From Desulfurococcales archaeon (GTDB taxonomy: Archaea > Thermoproteota > Thermoprotei_A > Sulfolobales > WANQ01): DNA of 16,567 nucleotides. The translations under genes and the position numbers were made by a program. This document shows, one piece after another, positions 12,816 to 16,567 of this stretch (positions are counted from its first letter, which is position 1; each line of letters begins with the position of its first letter). The stretch lies in contig JALUDQ010000072.1 in the NCBI GenBank assembly GCA_027043985.1, positions 1 through 16,567 of the forward strand, written 5' to 3'. The notes beneath the pieces were generated by a model. The model searched no databases. It worked only from the letters and a program-made list of their open reading frames with translations, and was not told the DNA's origin.

Positions 12816-15695
12816 TTGGCTAAGGGTAATAGGCGTAAGGATGCTAGGCAGAGGACTTTGCTGTACTTTATACGTGGTGAGAGCGAAGGTAAGAATAGGG
12901 AGTCTAAGGCATCTAAGAGTAATGTTGAGGATAGGGAGCCTAGTCTAGATGTTAGCAGGGCTTCGGGCCCTCATGGTGTTTCAGAGAGTAGTAGCAAGGT
13001 TGTAGTGGAGGAAGGAAGAGATGTTGGTAAAGAAGTTATGGAGAAGCAATTGAAGAAGACTGTGGAAGAGAAGACTCAACCAGTAGAAGATAAGATGTTT
13101 CAAGAAGCTTCGGGCTTCAAGGTTCCACGTATTGGTGGGGATCCTCTAGAGTTCTTGTCTAAGAGTCCTCGTGTTATTCGTGATTATCCTAGGCCTTTGT
13201 ACTTGCTTAATGTACAATATGATGGTGATGTTGGTAAGGCTTTAATAAAGTTTCTTGATGAGGAGGAATCTGATATACTATTATACTATGACGGCTATGA
13301 TCATAAACCGTATTTTCTAGTAGATCTCCCACCAGATAAAGTTTATAGTATTGAGAAAGTGATCTCTCATCCCTCTTTCGATCATGTTGAACGTGTTGAA
13401 AAGATAGATCTATTATTCAATAAACGCAAGATTATGACAAAGATAGTAACTAAAGATCCCTTGGCCGTTAGGTCTCTTAGGACACAGTTTCCTAAGGCAT
13501 GGGAGGCTAATATAAGGTATCACAATAACTATATCTATGACCTACAGCTCATACCGGGCATGCCATACTATGTTAGAGAAGGAAAACTCGAGCTTGTGAA
13601 AACAGAGATAAGTAGGGAATTCTACGAGCTCCTCAACAAGGCTTTCCGGGAGGAACATGAGGAGACGAGAAAACTTGCAGCTGAGTGGGCTCCATTATTC
13701 GAGGTTCCTGCACCAAAGGTTAAGAGACTTGCACTAGATATTGAAGTCTATACGCCATTTAAGGGGAGAATGCCGGATCCCCATAAAGCAGACTACCCAG
13801 TTATAAGTATTGCATTTGCTGGAAGCGATGGGCTTAACAGAGTACTAATTCTTGTAAGGCATGATAGTATTTTCGGAAACCCCAGCGAAGATTATCCTAA
13901 GAACGCCTCAATAGAACTCTTCGACGATGAGCGTAGTCTCATAATAGAGGCTTTTAGGATAATAAACGAGTATCCAGTAATAGTGACATTCAATGGAGAC
14001 AACTTCGATATAACCTACCTATATAATAGAGCCTTAAAGCTAGGCGTACCTAGAGAATTCATACCCGTTACCTGGTTCCGAGACTACCCCTCCTTTAAGA
14101 AAGGTCTACACATAGATCTATACAAGTTCTTCGAAAACAAGTCTATACAAGTATACGCTTTCAGCGGCAAATACAAGGATCTTACACTAGACGCTATCGC
14201 TAGCGCTCTTCTAGGCGTATCCAAGGTAAAACTAGAAGAACACATAGGTCTACTAAACATAGCAACTCTAGCAACATACAACTACAGGGATGCCTGGCTA
14301 ACCCTACAGCTAACAATGTTTGACGACGAACTAGTATGGAGGCTCATGATCCTACTAATGCGTATAAGCAAACTCGGATTAGAAGATGTTGTAAGACGCA
14401 AGGTATCGAAGTGGATACAAAGTCTCTTCTACTGGGAGCATAGAAGGAGAAACTACTTAATACCTCTATCAGAAGACATAGTTGCCCTCAAGAGCAGAGT
14501 AGTAACAGAAGCAATAATAAAAGGAAAGAAATACGCTGGTGCAATAGTAATAAACCCGCCTATGGGTGTATTCTTCAACGTAGTAGTACTTGACTTTGCA
14601 TCACTATACCCGAGCATAATAAAGAGATGGAACTTAAGCTATGAAACAGTAGATCCACCCGAAGGAGCATGTAGCCCGGACAAAAAGATATACGTAAGAG
14701 ATGAGAACGGAAACATTATACACGAAGTATGCATTGAGAAACCAGGACTAACAGCACAAATAACCGGGTTACTTAGAGATTTTAGAGTAAAAATATATAA
14801 GAAGAAAGCAAAAGACAAAAACCTTTCTCCTACTGAGAGAAGCTGGTATGATGTAGTACAACGGGCTATGAAAGTATATATAAACGCAAGCTATGGGGTC
14901 TTCGGAGCCTCAAGCTTCCCGCTTTACGCACCACCAGTAGCAGAGAGCGTTACGGCTATTGGAAGATATACTATAAGAAACACGATAACAAAGGCACGAG
15001 AGCTAGGACTAAAAGTACTATATGGTGATACCGATTCACTATTCCTATGGCATCCCCAGGAAGAATTATTAGAAAAACTTAGAAAATGGGTTAACGAAAA
15101 CTTTGAACTAGAACTAGACATAGACAAAGTATACAAATACGTAGCTTTCTCAGGGCTCAAGAAAAACTATGTGGGAGTATACCCCGATGGTACAGTTGAC
15201 GTTAAAGGCTTAATGGGTAAGAAACGAAACACACCTGAATTCCTAAAGAAAGCTTTCGTTGAAGTCTTAGAGGCTCTAGGTAGCGTTAATACTCCAGAGG
15301 AATTCGAAAAAGTAAAAGAAAGTATACGTCAGAAAATAAAAACAATATATACGAGACTAAGAAACACACAATTCACCTTAGACGAACTTGCCTTCAAAGT
15401 AGCCTTGTCGAAAGACCTTGATAGATATCAGAAAACGACGCCCCAACATGTACGAGCAGCACGTCAGCTAAAAGCCGTGGGTATAACAATCCTAGCAGGT
15501 GATATAATATTCTTCGTCAAGGTGAAGGGGAGAGAGGGTGTTAAACCTATACAGCTCGCAAAACTCCATGAAATACATGTAGACAAATATCTCGAAATAG
15601 TTAAATCAACCTTTGAGCAGATACTTCAAGCACTAAATATTGACTGGAAAGAAATAGCTGGTATATCTAAACTTGAAGCCTTCTTCGGATTCTAG
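12816..15695 (+). CDS. polB1: Family B DNA polymerase, PolB1 (Dpo1) type
   Basis: Replicative DNA polymerase with 3'-5' proofreading; 959 residues from TTG 12816, preferred because GGTGG (12806-12810) lies five bases upstream; TTG 12798 would add six residues. Exonuclease motifs: DIE (308-310), N393-GDNF-D398, YNYRD (488-492). Polymerase motifs: A, D593-FASLYPSII; B, K686-VYINASYG; C, YGDTDS with Asp738 and Asp740. All catalytic residues are intact. The body closely follows Sulfolobus Dpo1 as I recall it (WNLSYETVD, TGLLRDFRVKIYKKKAK, SGLKKNY). A PIP-like QRTLLYFI (12-19) precedes a charged, low-complexity linker to about residue 100, longer than in Sulfolobus Dpo1, and the C-terminus SKLEAFFGF also looks PIP-like. 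Both would tether the enzyme to PCNA. The first about 450 bp are G/T-rich, the rest A-rich. Confidence 0.96.
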   Translation: MAKGNRRKDARQRTLLYFIRGESEGKNRESKASKSNVEDREPSLDVSRASGPHGVSESSSKVVVEEGRDVGKEVMEKQLKKTVEEKTQPVEDKMFQEASGFKVPRIGGDPLEFLSKSPRVIRDYPRPLYLLNVQYDGDVGKALIKFLDEEESDILLYYDGYDHKPYFLVDLPPDKVYSIEKVISHPSFDHVERVEKIDLLFNKRKIMTKIVTKDPLAVRSLRTQFPKAWEANIRYHNNYIYDLQLIPGMPYYVREGKLELVKTEISREFYELLNKAFREEHEETRKLAAEWAPLFEVPAPKVKRLALDIEVYTPFKGRMPDPHKADYPVISIAFAGSDGLNRVLILVRHDSIFGNPSEDYPKNASIELFDDERSLIIEAFRIINEYPVIVTFNGDNFDITYLYNRALKLGVPREFIPVTWFRDYPSFKKGLHIDLYKFFENKSIQVYAFSGKYKDLTLDAIASALLGVSKVKLEEHIGLLNIATLATYNYRDAWLTLQLTMFDDELVWRLMILLMRISKLGLEDVVRRKVSKWIQSLFYWEHRRRNYLIPLSEDIVALKSRVVTEAIIKGKKYAGAIVINPPMGVFFNVVVLDFASLYPSIIKRWNLSYETVDPPEGACSPDKKIYVRDENGNIIHEVCIEKPGLTAQITGLLRDFRVKIYKKKAKDKNLSPTERSWYDVVQRAMKVYINASYGVFGASSFPLYAPPVAESVTAIGRYTIRNTITKARELGLKVLYGDTDSLFLWHPQEELLEKLRKWVNENFELELDIDKVYKYVAFSGLKKNYVGVYPDGTVDVKGLMGKKRNTPEFLKKAFVEVLEALGSVNTPEEFEKVKESIRQKIKTIYTRLRNTQFTLDELAFKVALSKDLDRYQKTTPQHVRAARQLKAVGITILAGDIIFFVKVKGREGVKPIQLAKLHEIHVDKYLEIVKSTFEQILQALNIDWKEIAGISKLEAFFGF

Positions 15696-15723
15696 TAGGA
15701 TAAAGGTCGTTTTTAGCCAGCTT

Positions 15724-16239
15724 TTACTTTCGCCTTCTTCTCCTCTTTGTTTTCTTAGGTTTCTCCTCCTCTTCAAGCTCTTCTAGTTCTTCCTCTAGTT
15801 CGCTAAAGTCAACTTCGCCGCCGCCCATAGTTGTCTGCTGTATTAGGGTGCTTCCAGCTGCAGCCTCTTCTAATTCCTTCTTAATGTTCTCGTCAACGTA
15901 TGGAGCTATTAGATACATTTTCCTATCCTGGTAGCTTCCCTCTATCCAGAAGTTATCGAAGCTTATAGTATAGATTGTTATACTGAAGACAGCATAACCG
16001 TCCGGAGTTCTCTCAAGACCGTATTTTGAGAATTTTTCAAACTGCTCCGGACTTATGGGTAACTTTAATCTAACCTCGTATTTATCGCGTAAGACTACAA
16101 AGTCCGAGTATATGGGCTCCCACTCGTTTAGAGCTCTCCGTGCATAGTTTTTAACTACGTCTTCGATCTTGCCTTCTTCTATAACACTTTGTACTACTCT
16201 CCCGTCTTCTGCTCTAATTACTAGTACTTTATCGCTCAC
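15724..16239 (-). CDS. Protein with acidic then basic tail; candidate PolB1-binding subunit
   Basis: A 171-residue soluble protein. Residues 1-130 look like a compact alpha/beta domain (strands VLVIRAE, FVVLRDKYEVRLKLP, YAVFSITIYTISF, MYLIAPYV). Then come a Gln/Thr/Gly linker (131-141), a run of almost only Glu, Leu, Asp and Ser (142-159), and a Lys/Arg tail (160-171). GTG 16239 is supported by GAGGT nine bases upstream. It ends 28 bp from the PolB1 stop, convergently, and follows the methyltransferase gene by 51 bp in the same orientation. The size, fold outline and acidic C-terminus recall PBP1, the larger accessory subunit of the Sulfolobus PolB1 holoenzyme, but I could not compare sequences, so this is a proposal. 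An unrelated chromatin or RNA-associated factor is the alternative. Confidence 0.75.
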   Translation of the reverse strand: MSDKVLVIRAEDGRVVQSVIEEGKIEDVVKNYARRALNEWEPIYSDFVVLRDKYEVRLKLPISPEQFEKFSKYGLERTPDGYAVFSITIYTISFDNFWIEGSYQDRKMYLIAPYVDENIKKELEEAAAGSTLIQQTTMGGGEVDFSELEEELEELEEEEKPKKTKRRRRRK

Positions 16240-16290
16240 GGTACTTTTACCTCATTACCCCGGTCTGGAATAAGTATTGATGGTATACCC

Positions 16291-16567
16291 TTATTTGTGT
16301 TCCCCTATAACATACAAGTAAAGAGTATGAGACACTCGACCATCGTGTATAGTAGCTATAATCTTCGGCTTCCATCCAGGAATCTGAAACTCGTGTGAAA
16401 CTACCCTTGTTCCAGGTTTTAGCTCGGCTTCTAGTTTCGGCCTTAAACGCTCGTTTACACTTGTCAGCAAGAATAAGGTTACAATCGTTGCTTCAGATAT
16501 CTGGGCTTTAAACATATCCTCTTGTAATATCTCAGCTCTATCGCTAATACCTAGTTCTTCTATCTTC
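16291..16567 (-). CDS. aKMT4-type SAM-dependent protein-lysine methyltransferase, C-terminal part (5' end beyond window)
   Basis: The frame is open to the right edge; the visible 92 codons are the C-terminal half of a small class I methyltransferase of about 160 residues. Diagnostic segments: ISDRAEILQEDMF (adenine-binding region), ATIVTLFLLTSVNERLRPKL, LKPGTRVVSHEFQIPGWKP, and the terminal HTLYLYVIGEHK, which matches the end of Sulfolobus aKMT4 as I recall it. That enzyme methylates lysines of chromatin and other proteins with broad specificity. The ATG at 16515 is internal, not the start. The SAM-binding motif I (GxGxG) lies outside the window. First gene of a likely pair with the 15724-16239 gene. 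Confidence 0.9.
   Translation of the reverse strand, partial: KIEELGISDRAEILQEDMFKAQISEATIVTLFLLTSVNERLRPKLEAELKPGTRVVSHEFQIPGWKPKIIATIHDGRVSHTLYLYVIGEHK

Noticed and set aside
14924..15160. Minus-strand reading frames inside polB1 (also 14084-14281)
   Set aside because: Antisense shadows of conserved polymerase motifs.
1..16567. Mobile elements or prophage
   Set aside because: No transposase, integrase, terminal inverted repeats or attachment duplication beside the tRNA was found.

Overview
The window looks like part of the chromosome of a hyperthermophilic crenarchaeon (Thermoproteota), most likely a heterotrophic Desulfurococcales-type organism. The evidence is a PolB1-class replicative DNA polymerase, an aKMT4-type lysine methyltransferase, TATA-box promoters with many near-leaderless starts, frequent TTG and GTG starts with GGTGA or GAGGT ribosome sites, a C/D box sRNA, a tRNA with a non-canonical intron, and a low-GC sequence. 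The species cannot be fixed from the sequence alone.

Left part (1-6400). A left-truncated iorA (indolepyruvate:ferredoxin oxidoreductase alpha subunit) diverges from an orphan gene whose N-terminal part resembles a Cas2/PaaX-type ferredoxin fold, followed by a small winged-helix gene. Facing them is a compact minus-strand cluster: small two-TM protein, CYTH-domain phosphatase/cyclase-like protein, ADP-forming acyl-CoA synthetase alpha subunit, VTT/DedA membrane protein, and a winged-helix-like protein. Junctions are tight (4-bp TTGA overlap, 23-bp gap, 59-bp overlap). IorA and the acyl-CoA synthetase belong to one pathway: 2-oxoacids from aromatic amino acids give aryl-CoA plus reduced ferredoxin, then ATP and aryl acid.

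Middle part (6420-12480). A membrane-anchored SagB-type nitroreductase, a C/D box sRNA with two 12-nt guides (one matching a conserved 23S rRNA segment), and an M20D amidohydrolase/carboxypeptidase lie on the plus strand. Convergent to them on the minus strand are an APS-kinase-like P-loop protein with a changed substrate motif, coupled to a large unknown membrane protein; an ArsB/NhaD-type anion permease; and an unrecognised 160-residue protein.

Right part (12480-16567). A tRNA-Arg(GCG) gene on the minus strand carries a 28-nt intron in its variable loop. The PolB1 gene follows, with PCNA-binding (PIP)-like motifs at both ends. Convergent to it are a protein with an acidic-then-basic tail (candidate PolB1-binding subunit) and the C-terminal part of an aKMT4-type methyltransferase that runs off the right edge.

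No mobile element, CRISPR array, prophage or defence island was seen. The most interesting signals are the sRNA, the tRNA intron, the Cas2-like orphan, the altered APS-kinase/membrane-protein pair, and the PolB1/acidic-tail/aKMT4 neighbourhood.
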